Shown: in pieces, positions 52,685 through 62,918 of the stretch | Numbering within the stretch: position 1 is the stretch's first letter | Layout of the letters: the number at the start of each line of letters is the position of its first letter | DNA from: Shewanella sp. MR-4 | Lineage (GTDB): Bacteria; Pseudomonadota; Gammaproteobacteria; Enterobacterales; Shewanellaceae | Length of the DNA: 64,000 bases | Assembly: GCF_000014685.1 (NCBI RefSeq) | Contig: NC_008321.1 | Location: forward strand, 3,345,001 to 3,409,000 | Direction of reading: 5' to 3' | Made by a program: the position numbers and the translations under genes | The notes under the pieces: generated by a model | The model's input: only the letters and a program-made list of their open reading frames with translations | Databases searched by the model: none | Told to the model about the DNA's origin: nothing

Positions 52685-53310
52685 TACGCAGTAAAGAATC
52701 CGCCTTCTTAGAAGGCGGCTTTGATTTGCCCCTGGAAGGGGCTATTTCCTTACACCTACTTCATCTGTAGCGACAATTGAGCATCATGCTCTAGATCTTG
52801 CTTATCTTGATGGCGAACATAGCGTCTTATGATTTCCTCATTTACGCCTACCGTATCAACAAAATAACCCCTCGCCCAAAAGCTATTTCCCCATAACTTC
52901 TTACGAACATGAGGGAATTTGTTAAAAAGCCTTATTGCGCTCCTACCCTTCAATATCCCCATTAATGTGGATACTGACAACTTTGGGTGAATTATCACGA
53001 CTAGATGCACATGATCTATCTGGACGTTTAATTCTAAGACCTCACAACTTTTCATATTGCATAGAATATAAATCGACCTGTAGAGCTCTTTACCAAGATT
53101 ACCTTTTAGAATTTTGAATCTGTACTTAGGCGTCCAAACGATATGATATTTACAACGCCAGTAAACATGTGATGAACTTCTGTAATCGCCCATGTTTCTC
53201 GTTTCCTCTTACTTGTGGTGAATAAGAAGGTCTCTTTTAACATGGGCGTTATTCAGGCTATAGCCTTAAGGGACAATCACCACCGCCAGAGGCGGTGGTT
53301 TTGGGATGAC
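52685..53310 (-). mobile_element. IS200/IS605-family insertion sequence (IS200 group, tnpA only)
   Basis: An intact tnpA flanked by subterminal hairpins typical of the family: GCCGCCTTCTAAGAAGGCGG-type at about 52691-52709 with GCCCCTTCCAGGGGC-type at 52727-52742, and CCACCGCCAGAGGCGGTGG-type near 53279-53298. No tnpB and no terminal inverted repeats or target duplication, as expected for Y1 transposons. Exact ends are approximate. Confidence 0.85.
52756..53193 (-). CDS. tnpA: IS200-type Y1 transposase TnpA
   Basis: 145 residues, full length. The HUH motif is in QIDHVHLVVIIHP, and the catalytic Tyr is expected in EEIIRRYVRHQ near the C terminus. It opens with the usual YHIVWTPKYRFKIL. It excises and inserts the element as single-stranded DNA. 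No frameshift or stop is seen, so the enzyme should be active. Confidence 0.93.
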   Translation of the reverse strand: MGDYRSSSHVYWRCKYHIVWTPKYRFKILKGNLGKELYRSIYILCNMKSCEVLELNVQIDHVHLVVIIHPKLSVSTLMGILKGRSAIRLFNKFPHVRKKLWGNSFWARGYFVDTVGVNEEIIRRYVRHQDKQDLEHDAQLSLQMK

Positions 53311-53316
53311 AATAAA

Positions 53317-53338
53317 AAAGGGAGCTAAGGCTCCCTTT
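53317..53338 (-). terminator. Terminator of the acpS operon
   Basis: AAAGGGAGC / GCTCCCTTT stem; on the minus strand it continues in TTTTTTATT. It lies between the IS end and acpS, so the IS landed just beyond the operon terminator. Confidence 0.9.
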
Positions 53339-53356
53339 GTGCTAATGGGTTAGAAA

Positions 53357-53740
53357 CTAGCGCGATTCGAGGATAACCGTCGCAATGGCGTAGGATTTTT
53401 CATCGGCGATTGAAATGTGTCCAACCACGCCGTTGAGCAAAGCTAAACGCTGCTGTGCCCCTTGTGTAAAATCAATCGTCGGCGCACCATCGGGCGTATT
53501 CCCAATATGGATATGCTGAAAAGATACTCCTCGACCAATCCCCGTCCCCAGGGCTTTTGCTGCAGCCTCTTTGGCGGCAAAACGTTTAGCCAAATAACGG
53601 CTCGGTTGGCTATGCTGTTGATAGATATCGAACTCAGCCTCCGTGAGTACACGTTTAGCCAGCTTATCGCCGGAACGTGCCACATGAGCAGTGATGCGCT
53701 CGATTTCAACTATATCAGTGCCAAGCCCAACGATTGCCAT
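53357..53740 (-). CDS. acpS: Holo-[acyl-carrier-protein] synthase
   Basis: 127 residues. IVGLGTDIVEIERI holds the metal Asp, and KRFAAKEAAAKALGTGIGRG the catalytic block. Transfers phosphopantetheine from CoA to acyl carrier protein. Overlaps the end of pdxJ by one base, as in E. coli pdxJ-acpS. Confidence 0.97.
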   Translation of the reverse strand: MAIVGLGTDIVEIERITAHVARSGDKLAKRVLTEAEFDIYQQHSQPSRYLAKRFAAKEAAAKALGTGIGRGVSFQHIHIGNTPDGAPTIDFTQGAQQRLALLNGVVGHISIADEKSYAIATVILESR

Positions 53741-54477
53741 TATTCGCCTCGACGACCTTCTAACATCAGTGCTTTCATGTCTTTAACCGCTGTCGCTAAG
53801 CCATCAATGGCCGCACGCGCGACAATGGCATGGCCAATGTTGAGTTCATACAGCTCAGGGATCGCCGCAATCGGCTTAACATTGTGGTAATGCAGCCCGT
53901 GGCCCGCATTCACGACTAAGCCCTTACCGTGGGCGTATTTAGCCATTTCGCTGATACGCGCAAGCTCTTTGGCCTCTTCCTCAGCTGTTTTAGCATCGGC
54001 ATAGCAACCGGTATGGATTTCGATAAGTGGCGCGCCAGATTCGACTGCGGCATCGATTTGCGTCTTATCGGCATCAATAAACAGTGACACTTGAATACCA
54101 TTGGCGGCTAAACGGCTTACCGCTGCAGTGATTTTATCTAATTGACCAGCCACATCTAAACCGCCTTCAGTCGTCACTTCTTGACGTTTTTCAGGGACTA
54201 AACAAACGTAGGTTGGTTTGACTTCGCAGGCGATGTTGAGCATTTCTTCAGTCACTGCACACTCAAAGTTCATCCGCGTCTTTAAGGTTTTTGCCAGCAG
54301 ATACACATCGCGGTCGATAATATGGCGTCTGTCTTCCCGTAAATGAATCGTGATACCGTCGGCACCCGCATGCTCGGCAACCGCCGCCGCATGGACAGGA
54401 TCGGGATAACTGGTGCCGCGAGCCTGACGCAGGGTCGCAATGTGGTCGATATTAACACCCAATAAGATACGGCTCAT
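53740..54477 (-). CDS. pdxJ: Pyridoxine 5'-phosphate synthase
   Basis: 245 residues, a TIM barrel with the opening NIDHIATLRQARGTSYPDP and the conserved Glu/His sites (CLVPEKRQEVTTEGGLD, EIHTGCYADA, GHGLHYHNV). Makes PNP from 1-deoxyxylulose 5-phosphate and 3-amino-1-hydroxyacetone 1-phosphate in vitamin B6 synthesis. Between recO and acpS. Confidence 0.97.
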   Translation of the reverse strand: MSRILLGVNIDHIATLRQARGTSYPDPVHAAAVAEHAGADGITIHLREDRRHIIDRDVYLLAKTLKTRMNFECAVTEEMLNIACEVKPTYVCLVPEKRQEVTTEGGLDVAGQLDKITAAVSRLAANGIQVSLFIDADKTQIDAAVESGAPLIEIHTGCYADAKTAEEEAKELARISEMAKYAHGKGLVVNAGHGLHYHNVKPIAAIPELYELNIGHAIVARAAIDGLATAVKDMKALMLEGRRGE

Positions 54478-54566
54478 CGGGAACTCCTTTATGTTTGTAA
54501 GGCTAGAATTAACGCTGATTTGCGCCCTATTGTACTGGGACAGACAGTAAAAAACAGGAGCTAGGG

Positions 54567-55268
54567 CTAATTATTCCCATCTCTGATAGAGGCTGTCGCT
54601 TGAATAAACAACTGCCTGCTCACCAGCGGCTTATTTCCGAGCAGGGGTTGCAGCATAGAGCGCATCAACCGTTTAGCCTCTAAAAACTGCTCTTGCAACA
54701 ATTGATTATCGTTAAGCGCGGTTAACATCGCGCCTTGATAGGTATGCTTTGCCCTGCTGTTCAACACAAATTGAAAACCCAGTTCTGGCACAAGCTGATA
54801 GTAATGTTCAGGGATCAGCGGTTCACCTTGGGTATCGCGAATAAGGGATGGCATGGCCCCAAGCTCCCGCAAGAGCGCCAGCTCAAGGTACCGCAGCTTC
54901 GACTCACAAAACTGCGCCGCAAGTCCTACTAAGGCTTGGTGGTAGATGAGAAATAACGCCTCGGCATTATGGTGGACCGACAAGGTTCGCATCAGCAACT
55001 CATTGATATACATGCCGGCATACAGGCTATAACCCGATAAAGGCACGGCTGGCGCGGCCGCTTCAATTTGGCTGATGTTTTTGAGTTCAGATTTACCGCT
55101 AAATTCAAAAATCAGCGGCTGAAAGGGCTGGAGGATACTTTTGATGGAGCGTTTACCGCTCCCGACTCGCGCGATGGCATCGACACGACCAATACCGTCA
55201 ACCAAGAGATTGACCAGCGCGCTAGACTCCCGGTAGGGGCGATGATGCAAAACATACCCCCGTTTCAT
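54567..55268 (-). CDS. recO: DNA repair protein RecO
   Basis: 233 residues: N-terminal OB fold (RGYVLHHRPYRESSALVNLL) and a helical C-terminal domain (LSGYSLYAGMYINELLMRTL). RecO with RecR loads RecA on gapped DNA. No zinc-finger Cys cluster, as is usual in enteric RecO. Same strand, 49 bases after era. Confidence 0.95.
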   Translation of the reverse strand: MKRGYVLHHRPYRESSALVNLLVDGIGRVDAIARVGSGKRSIKSILQPFQPLIFEFSGKSELKNISQIEAAAPAVPLSGYSLYAGMYINELLMRTLSVHHNAEALFLIYHQALVGLAAQFCESKLRYLELALLRELGAMPSLIRDTQGEPLIPEHYYQLVPELGFQFVLNSRAKHTYQGAMLTALNDNQLLQEQFLEAKRLMRSMLQPLLGNKPLVSRQLFIQATASIRDGNN

Positions 55269-55317
55269 CGGTCTGCGCGCTCGTTCATGGTCAGGCTCGG
55301 CCTATTATCAGTAACGA

Positions 55318-56337
55318 TTAATCGTCACCGTAACCTAAGCTTCGCAGGGCGCGTTCATCATCGGCCCAACCGGATTTGACCTTCACCCACACCTCGAGGA
55401 ACACTTTGTTATCAAACAAGGTTTCCATATCGAGGCGCGCTTGCGTGGCGATGGTACGAATGCGCTCACCTTTGCTACCAATCACCATCCGCTTTTGGCC
55501 TTCGCGCTCGACAAGGATCAGGGCGTTGATTTGATAAACACCGTTTTCCATCATCTTAAACTGCTCGATTTCAACCGTCGCATCGTAGGGTAATTCATCA
55601 CCTAAAAAGCGCATCAGTTTTTCGCGGACAATTTCAGAAGCCATAAAACGCTGCGAGCGGTCGGTCACATAATCTTCTGGGAAGAAGAAGGGATTCTCGG
55701 GCAGAGACTCCGCCGCCATCTCTAAAATGCGCTTAACGTTAGTGCCCTTACTGGCTGAAATCGGCAGGATCTCATCGAAGGGATACTTCTTGGCCACTTC
55801 TTCCAAATAAGGGAAAAGGGCTTCTTTGTCTTTGATATTATCGACTTTATTGATAGCTAAAACGGTTTTACGCTCTTCACCGCCACGGCGAAGTTTGCTT
55901 AATACCATCTCATCATCGGCGGTCCATGTCATACCATCGACCACAAAAATCACCATAGACACATCGGCAAGTGAGCTCGCCGCCGCACGGTTCATCAGAC
56001 GGTTAATCGCACGCTGCTCTTCAATATGCAGACCCGGTGTGTCGATAAACACGATTTGGCGTGGACCATCGGTATGGATACCCATGATGCGATGACGCGT
56101 CGTTTGCGGCTTTTTCGAGGTAATACTGATCTTTTGCCCAAGCAAACGGTTCAGCAGGGTCGATTTCCCCACGTTAGGGCGCCCAATAATGGCCACCATG
56201 CCACAGTAGGTCACATCATAGTGAACAGACGGCGCCGCCGCGCTCGCTGCATTCATCCTTGCCAGTAATTCATCTAAGCTAGGCTCATTGCTCGCGTTAG
56301 CGGCATCGACAGCTGGCAAGTCTGTTTTTTTGGTCAT
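55318..56337 (-). CDS. era: GTPase Era
   Basis: 339 residues, about 38 longer than E. coli Era because of an Asn/Ala-rich N-terminal extension of roughly 40 residues. G motifs: [21 protein letters not shown]; the KH domain closes the protein ([20 protein letters not shown]). Era binds 16S rRNA in 30S assembly. Overlaps rnc by four bases. Confidence 0.96.
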
Positions 56338-57014
56338 TTCTTCAGTAACTCCAATACTTGAGCCGCGGCAATCTGCTCGGCTTTACGGCGCGAACTCGCT
56401 ACGCCAATCACGCTTTCGCTCAAGTCATCTATACGACATTCAACAGTGAATGTTTGATCGTGGGCATCGCCTTCTATATTGATTACTTGGTAATCGGGTA
56501 GCGGCTTCTTTAACCCTTGTAAATATTCTTGCAGTAAGGTTTTAGCGTCTTTTTGATTCACGCCGGGTTGGATCTCGGCCAAACGCTCGGCGTACCAATG
56601 CAGTAACAATTTACGGCACACTTCGAGATCGGAATCTAAGTAGATTGCGCCGATAATCGCCTCGACCGCATCGGCCAAGATAGACTCACGTCTAAAACCA
56701 CCGCTTTTTAACTCACCAGGGCCTAAGAATAAATAATCCCCAAGCTTAAAGGCCTTAGCAATCAAGGTGAGCGTATCACCACGCACTAAGGTGGCGCGCA
56801 TCCGGCTCAAATCACCCTCAGTCGCCTTAGGAAACTGATGGTATAAGGCGTCTGAAATCACAATAGATAAAATCGAATCGCCTAAAAACTCTAAACGCTC
56901 GTTGTGCTTATTTGCCGCACTTCTGTGGGTCAACGCTTGGGTAAGAAGCTCAATATTCTTGAACTCATAACCCAAAGTACGACACAAACGTGGCAAATTT
57001 TTAATCGGTTCCAT
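56334..57014 (-). CDS. rnc: Ribonuclease III
   Basis: 226 residues, identical in length to E. coli RNase III when started at the ATG at 57014. The catalytic block is [12 protein letters not shown], with [15 protein letters not shown] for the second acidic cluster, followed by a dsRNA-binding domain from about 155. Processes rRNA precursors. The start follows lepB by one base. Confidence 0.96.
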
Positions 57015-57015
57015 A

Positions 57016-57933
57016 CTAGTGAATTCCACCTACTCGTTCAAAACGTACTCCACTTGGCACCCAAGTTGGCAGGAAGTCGGCTTTAGAACGGTCAAACTCA
57101 AAACTAATCCAGATAGCGACCGCTTTGCCGACAAGATTTTCTTCAGGGACAAAGCCCCAGAAACGGCTGTCGGTACTGTTATCGCGGTTGTCACCCATCG
57201 CAAAATAATGACCTTCTGGTACAAGGAACTCACCCGCGGGTAAGTTAGCTTCACGCTTGAAGTATCCCAGCATATCGGGGCGGCTTGGATTGATTAAAAT
57301 ATCGTGGGCCACTTCACCGAGTTGCTCTTTAAAACGAATTAATGGCACACCATCTTGGCTGAAATCACCACGGCTGATTTCGGTACGCGCCACCAGTTCT
57401 GGCTCTGGGCAATGGGTTTGCTCTGCGCCGCAGGCTTTTTGGATCATCAACTGCTTGTTGCGGTAAATAATCCGATCGCCCGGTAAACCCACCACGCGCT
57501 TGATGTAGTCAATCTGAGGATTCTCAGGATATTTAAACACAATCACATCGCCACGTTTCGGCTCGCCCGTTTCAATCAGTTTAGTGCGCCATACGGGATC
57601 TTTTAGGCCATAGCTAAACTTTTCCACCAGAATAAAGTCACCCACTAACAGGGTTGGCATCATAGAGCCTGAGGGAATTTGGAATGGTTCATAAATAAAC
57701 GAGCGCAGGATCAACACGAAGGCAATCACAGGGAAGATGGAATGCGCGGTTTCAACCACTGTGGGTTCGCGGATGATGTTATATTCGGCTTCCTCGGTTA
57801 AATTAGCCTGCGAAGCCTTGGCTAAGGCTAAGCTTTCGCGGCGTTTAGGCGCAAATACCAGCACATCGATTAACCAGATCAGCCCTGAAATCAGGGTGAC
57901 TAGCACTAAAATAATGGAAAAATAGGCTGCCAT
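57016..57933 (-). CDS. lepB: Signal peptidase I
   Basis: 305 residues with two N-terminal membrane helices. Ser-90 lies in [17 protein letters not shown] and the general base Lys-145 in [12 protein letters not shown]; box [14 protein letters not shown] is also present. It removes signal peptides in the periplasm. Operon lepA-lepB-rnc-era. Confidence 0.97.
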
Positions 57934-58063
57934 TGCTTATTGAACTCCTGCCTTGAAATGTAAAGATCCAAACTCAGCGACTATTGTATTTCGACTCGCG
58001 AACTTTAGTTAACTTACCGTATTTCTAAAAAAACACCACAAAACATACGATAAGCTAAGTAAA

Positions 58064-58082
58064 GCGCCGCAAACTGCGGCGC
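58064..58082 (-). terminator. Hairpin between lepA and lepB
   Basis: GCGCCGCA / TGCGGCGC stem with a 3-base loop; on the minus strand it is followed by TTTACTT. Probably a partial terminator or attenuator within the lepA-lepB transcript, since lepB lies 131 bases on. Confidence 0.6.
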
Positions 58083-58112
58083 AATAATAGCTAAATTGTG
58101 TTATCTCGAGTG

Positions 58113-59903
58113 TTACTCGTTTAGCTTAAGTACCGCTAAGAACGCCTCTTGCGGCACCTCAACGTTACCCACTTGTTTCATCCGTTTCTTACCCTCTTTT
58201 TGTTTATTCAAGAGTTTCTTCTTACGGGAAACGTCACCACCGTAGCACTTCGCCGTTACGTCTTTACGTAGGGCTTTTACGGTAGAACGGGCAATAATTT
58301 GGCTGCCAACAGCGGCTTGAATCGCGATATCGAACATCTGACGTGGGATCAGCTCTTTCATCTTCTCAACCAACGCTAAACCACGGTGACGAATGTTTGA
58401 ACGGTGAATAATCATCGCCAATGCGTCTACGCGGTCGCCGTTGATCAGAATGTCTAAGCGCACCATGTCCGCAGGATCGAAGCGAATGAAGTTGTATTCT
58501 AACGATGCATAACCACGGCTAGTCGATTTTAAGCGGTCGAAGAAGTCCATCACCACTTCAGCCATCGGCAGATGGTAAGTCACGGCCACTTGATTACCGT
58601 GGTAAACCATGTTCACTTGGGTACCACGTTTTTCGATACACAATGTAATCACGTTACCTAAGTATTCTTTTGGCACCAGAATGTTAGCTTCAACGATTGG
58701 CTCACGCATCTCTTCAATGTTGTTAATCGCTGGCAAGTCTGCTGGGTTATCAACATAGACGGTTTCACCACTGGTCAACAGCACCTCATACACTACGGTT
58801 GGTGCCGTCGTGATAAGGTCAAGATCGTATTCACGCTCTAAACGCTCTTGAATGATTTCCATGTGGAGCAGGCCTAAATAGCCAATACGGAAACCAAAAC
58901 CCAGGGCCGATGAACTTTCAGGTTCGAAGAACAATGACGCATCGTTTAGGCTGAGTTTGTTCAGCGCATCGCGGAAGTTTTCATATTCATCGGTCGAAAT
59001 TGGGAACACACCAGCGTAAACCTGAGGCTTCACTTTCTTAAAGCCGGGTAATGGCTTTTCAGCGCCATGCTTAGCCAGCGTCAAGGTATCACCCACTGGT
59101 GCACCGTGAATTTCTTTAATACCCGCGATAACGAAACCTACTTCACCGGTTTTCAGCTCGGTTTTATCGGTTTGTTTAGGCGTGAAAATACCCACGCGGT
59201 CTGCGGTGTGGTTTTGTCCAGTAGACATTACCTTAAACTTGTCGCCTTTCTTCAGCACGCCGTTTTTAATACGTACGAGAGAAACAACGCCTAAGTAGCT
59301 ATCAAACCAAGAGTCGATGATCAGCGCTTGTAGCGGCGCCTCTGGGTCGCCTTCTGGCGGCGGAATTTGCTCAACGATGACTTCTAACACTTCGTCAATG
59401 CCCACGCCGGTTTTGGCCGAGCAACGCACAGCATTCATCGCATCGATACCCACGATGTCTTCAATCTCAGCGGCTACGCGCTCAGGATCGGCTTGGGGTA
59501 AGTCGATTTTGTTTAGAATAGGCACCACGTCCAGATTCATATCCAGCGCGGTGTAACAGTTTGCGAGCGTCTGAGCTTCAACGCCTTGACCCGCATCCAC
59601 CACGAGCAGCGCGCCCTCACAGGCGGCTAATGAACGAGATACTTCATAGGAAAAGTCAACGTGGCCTGGGGTATCAATAAAGTTAAGTTGGTAAGTTTCG
59701 CCATTTTTGGCTTTGTATTCCAACGTGACGCTCTGCGCCTTAATCGTGATACCGCGCTCACGTTCTAGATCCATAGAATCAAGAACTTGCGCATCCATTT
59801 CACGGTCGCTTAACCCGCCACAAACCTGAATAAGACGATCCGATAGCGTCGATTTACCATGGTCGATATGGGCAATAATTGAGAAGTTTCTAATGTGTTT
59901 CAT
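58113..59903 (-). CDS. lepA: Elongation factor 4 (LepA)
   Basis: 596 residues, typical length. Translational GTPase motifs [24 protein letters not shown] and [15 protein letters not shown]-like domains follow, ending with the LepA-specific C-terminal domain ([20 protein letters not shown]). A ribosome-binding GTPase that aids initiation and mobilises stalled ribosomes. Divided from the rse operon by 167 bases. Confidence 0.98.
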
Positions 59904-60070
59904 TATGCTGCTATGACTAATACTGAAAAATGGATACGGTTCAAAGGTGCGAAATTGTACCTGATTGCGGTTTCAATACCAATCAGATTCACTCATCCTT
60001 CTCTTTAAGTCGAAAAATGCGGCTCTCAGCGGAAGTTTATTGCCAGATTAAAATCAATAACAATATGAAA

Positions 60071-60544
60071 TTAAACGGGTAATTTTTCTAAACTGATCCC
60101 TGAGCCTAAATAAGCCAAAATGACAGGTTGCGAATCCACTTCGAGTTGTTTTGCCTTGTGCTTTCCAAAGAACCAAGCGGCTATCGCCCCTAAGGCGGCA
60201 AACACTATCGCACTGAGATCCGAATTGATTTCAAACAAACCTGCGAAAAACTGGCCAAATACCGCGCCAGCAAATAAACCAAGCAGCGGCATCAAATAAA
60301 CTAAGGCGGCCGCTTTCAGGATCACGCTCTCAGGCAAACCGAGCTTTAGCAGTTCGCCAACCTCGCAGGTTCGTTCACTTTGAATGGAGAATTGTTGTGT
60401 CTTTGCCGAAAAAGCCTGAGCTACCGCCGACGTACCACAAGACTCGCTACTACTGCAGCTCTTACAGGTACTTTTAAGCTCTACCTCGACGGTCAGCCAA
60501 CCTTGATTATCGCAGGCGACAACCCGCGCCACTTCTTCCATCAT
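60071..60544 (-). CDS. rseC: SoxR-reducing / sigma-E regulatory protein RseC
   Basis: 157 residues: an N-terminal soluble part with a Cys cluster (CKSCSSSESCG) that may bind an iron-sulfur or metal centre, then two membrane helices. RseC modulates sigma-E and, with the Rsx complex, SoxR reduction. Eleven bases after rseB. Two consecutive ATGs make the first residue uncertain. Confidence 0.92.
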   Translation of the reverse strand: MMEEVARVVACDNQGWLTVEVELKSTCKSCSSSESCGTSAVAQAFSAKTQQFSIQSERTCEVGELLKLGLPESVILKAAALVYLMPLLGLFAGAVFGQFFAGLFEINSDLSAIVFAALGAIAAWFFGKHKAKQLEVDSQPVILAYLGSGISLEKLPV

Positions 60545-60555
60545 GATAAGAGGCC

Positions 60556-61488
60556 TTATTCTAACATCAGACTTTTCGCGATACGGGCTAGGGTTTCGGT
60601 CGGTACTTTACCTACGGCAACTACTTCGGCATTACCCACTTTTTCAGATACCAAAGACAAACCATTACGAGTGATTAACTCTTCGGGTAATGGCGTGGAG
60701 CCCGCCCGTGCTACATAGACAGAAATATTGGCTAAGCCATCGGTTAACGCAATATATTCAACCGCCTCGTGACTGCCAATCAAACGGTGATGATCACGCA
60801 CCACAACGCTAAATCCTGCTGGCAACCAAGAAAACTGCCAATTTTGTCCATCTTGGCGTTCAGCCTGGTCGATAACCGCTGGCCATTCTTGCTTATAGGC
60901 TTCCTGCAGAATCGATGGCGGCTCATTTAACTCAATCAGCTCAATCACCATCAACTGTTCAAGTAATTGTTTATCTTGAGTCAGCATGTCGTATCTGAGG
61001 GGCAGGTAGGTGTCCATATCCAGCCAAATTTGGAAACCGTAACGGTACTCATCATTTGGCAATAAACGGATCATTTGACCGGGACGTCCCGCAATACGCG
61101 TACGACCACCGAGTACAAACTGATAACCCACTTCTAAATCACTCATCTTTGACGAGAAAGCCGCAGGCCATACGCCCTGAATATGATTAGAAAGGATGCT
61201 ATAGGCGGGTTGATCGTGTTCGATAAAGGTGACTCGATTGCCCACTCTGACCGCATTTTTGGGCGGGCCATTGAGGTACTCAAGAAACGCAACTTCCTGA
61301 TTATTCACCTTTCCGTGAAGATAAACCAAAGGCCGAATATGGTCGGCCTGAAGTTGTATAATCGATGCTTTAAATTCTTTCTCTTGTAAAGCCTGGCTCA
61401 TTTTTTCAAGCCAGACTTTAGCAGGCATATCTTCCTGCGCCACTGCAGGGAATACCAAGGCTACTAAAGCCAACAGGATTAGACGCAA
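60556..61488 (-). CDS. rseB: Sigma-E regulatory protein RseB (MucB)
   Basis: 310 residues with a signal peptide (LLALVALVFPAVAQ). MucB/RseB fold: lipoprotein-like N-terminal domain (LQADHIRPLVYLHG) and small C-terminal domain. In the periplasm it shields RseA from DegS and senses mislocalised lipopolysaccharide. Between rseA and rseC. Confidence 0.95.
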   Translation of the reverse strand: MRLILLALVALVFPAVAQEDMPAKVWLEKMSQALQEKEFKASIIQLQADHIRPLVYLHGKVNNQEVAFLEYLNGPPKNAVRVGNRVTFIEHDQPAYSILSNHIQGVWPAAFSSKMSDLEVGYQFVLGGRTRIAGRPGQMIRLLPNDEYRYGFQIWLDMDTYLPLRYDMLTQDKQLLEQLMVIELIELNEPPSILQEAYKQEWPAVIDQAERQDGQNWQFSWLPAGFSVVVRDHHRLIGSHEAVEYIALTDGLANISVYVARAGSTPLPEELITRNGLSLVSEKVGNAEVVAVGKVPTETLARIAKSLMLE

Positions 61489-61500
61489 GCTAACTCCTTA

Positions 61501-62124
61501 CTACTGATTGACAGGAACGGGAATAACCTCGCTATTGTCTTCTACAACGGCACCTGTATTCAATCGTTGTTGCAACATATGGTCCTGAATATAAGTATTA
61601 ATTCGGCGACGTTGCTCATTCATTTGGTCATTCGTGTAGCTCTGATTTTGCTGCACTGGACCTGTCTGTAAGCTCACTGGCGACGCACTACCAATCAACG
61701 GACGGGTAATGAGCACAGGCGATGGCGAAGCTGCATCATCGGCAGTTTGGTTAAAGTTCTGTACGCCTACGATAGCGAACATGGCCACAGTTGCGGCAAT
61801 CGCATACTGACCAAACTGCTTGAATAAGGGCACAACACGGCTTTGTCCAGCATTGACGGCGACTTGTTGTGGAGCCGCTGTAACTTCAGGTGCGTTTACT
61901 TGAGGCGAGACAATGGCAGGCTCAAGCTCGATTGCAGCCGCAATACTGGCGGAAAGGTCTAACGCCATAGTCTGGGGCAACTCACCCCGCATAGCATCAC
62001 CTATCACATGATAGTTACGCCATTTATTATGTGAATGCGTATCGGCAGCGAGTTCTGCCATAGTCTGCAGATCTGTCTCTCCATCGACAGCGGCAGATAC
62101 CCATTCTTGACCTAATTTATCCAT
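61501..62124 (-). CDS. rseA: Anti-sigma-E factor RseA
   Basis: 207 residues: N-terminal sigma-binding domain (1-90), one membrane helix (about 108-124, AIAATVAMFAIVGVQ), then a periplasmic segment rich in Gln and Asn. It holds RpoE inactive until cleaved by DegS and RseP. 26 bases after rpoE. Confidence 0.93.
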   Translation of the reverse strand: MDKLGQEWVSAAVDGETDLQTMAELAADTHSHNKWRNYHVIGDAMRGELPQTMALDLSASIAAAIELEPAIVSPQVNAPEVTAAPQQVAVNAGQSRVVPLFKQFGQYAIAATVAMFAIVGVQNFNQTADDAASPSPVLITRPLIGSASPVSLQTGPVQQNQSYTNDQMNEQRRRINTYIQDHMLQQRLNTGAVVEDNSEVIPVPVNQ

Positions 62125-62150
62125 TGTTCACCTGTCTAAATTTAAGGGTG

Positions 62151-62729
62151 TTACTCTTCCAGCAATGGCTGGAGTTTTTTGTCGATTGCTTCACGGGCAC
62201 GAAAGATACGAGATCTTACAGTCCCCACAGGGCAATCCATGATGATGGCAATATCCTCGTAACTCATCCCATCGAGTTCACGTAGCGAAATCGCCATACG
62301 TAATTCTTCCGGCAAGGTTTCTAATGTCTCGAAAACCACTTTTTTGATTTCGTCCGATAACATTAGTCGCTCTGGGGAGGCAAACTCCTTTAGCGCATCA
62401 CTGCCTTCATAGTATTCGGCATCCTCGGCATCCACATCATTTGCAGGCGCTCTGCGCCCCTGTGACACGAGATAATTCTTAGCCGTGTTTACGGCTATGC
62501 GGTACAACCAGGTATAAAACGCACTTTCTCCACGAAAGTTTGGCAAAGCTCGATAAGCTTTGATAAACGCTTCCTGTGCCACATCGGTAACGTCGGCTTG
62601 GTTACGCACATAGCGTGAAATCAAGCTCACCACTTTACTCTGATATTTAAGCACCAACAGGTTAAAAGCGTTTTTATCTCCCCGTTGTACGCGCTCAACT
62701 AATTGTTGATCACTTATTTGTCCACTCAT
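62151..62729 (-). CDS. rpoE: RNA polymerase sigma factor RpoE (sigma-E)
   Basis: 192 residues, an ECF sigma factor with region 2 (LVLKYQSKVVSLISRYV, DVAQEAFIKAYRAL) and region 4 (MAISLRELDGMSYEDIAIIM). Controls envelope stress genes. First gene of rpoE-rseA-rseB-rseC, with a sigma-E-type promoter of its own upstream. Confidence 0.98.
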   Translation of the reverse strand: MSGQISDQQLVERVQRGDKNAFNLLVLKYQSKVVSLISRYVRNQADVTDVAQEAFIKAYRALPNFRGESAFYTWLYRIAVNTAKNYLVSQGRRAPANDVDAEDAEYYEGSDALKEFASPERLMLSDEIKKVVFETLETLPEELRMAISLRELDGMSYEDIAIIMDCPVGTVRSRIFRAREAIDKKLQPLLEE

Positions 62730-62793
62730 CCGAGCCGACTTCTCCCAAATCTAAAATGCTGATTTCTCAGTCGCTCGAATCACATTCACTTAT

Positions 62794-62820
62794 GTAGACT
62801 AGCGTGCTTTGAAAAAGTTC
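62794..62820 (-). promoter_or_regulatory. Sigma-E autoregulatory promoter of rpoE
   Basis: On the minus strand: GAACTT (62820-62815), 16 bases, TCTAC (62798-62794), matching the GAACTT-N16-TCTGA sigma-E consensus in four of five -10 bases. A TATAAT box for sigma-70 lies just upstream on the same strand. Confidence 0.78.
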
Positions 62821-62918
62821 TAAGAATTATACAAAAAAAGTAAGGTTAAAAGGAAAGTACCCATAATCGGTGAGTTGGTTTACCATAGATGGCACTCTCA
62901 GTCATAGCATGATACCCG

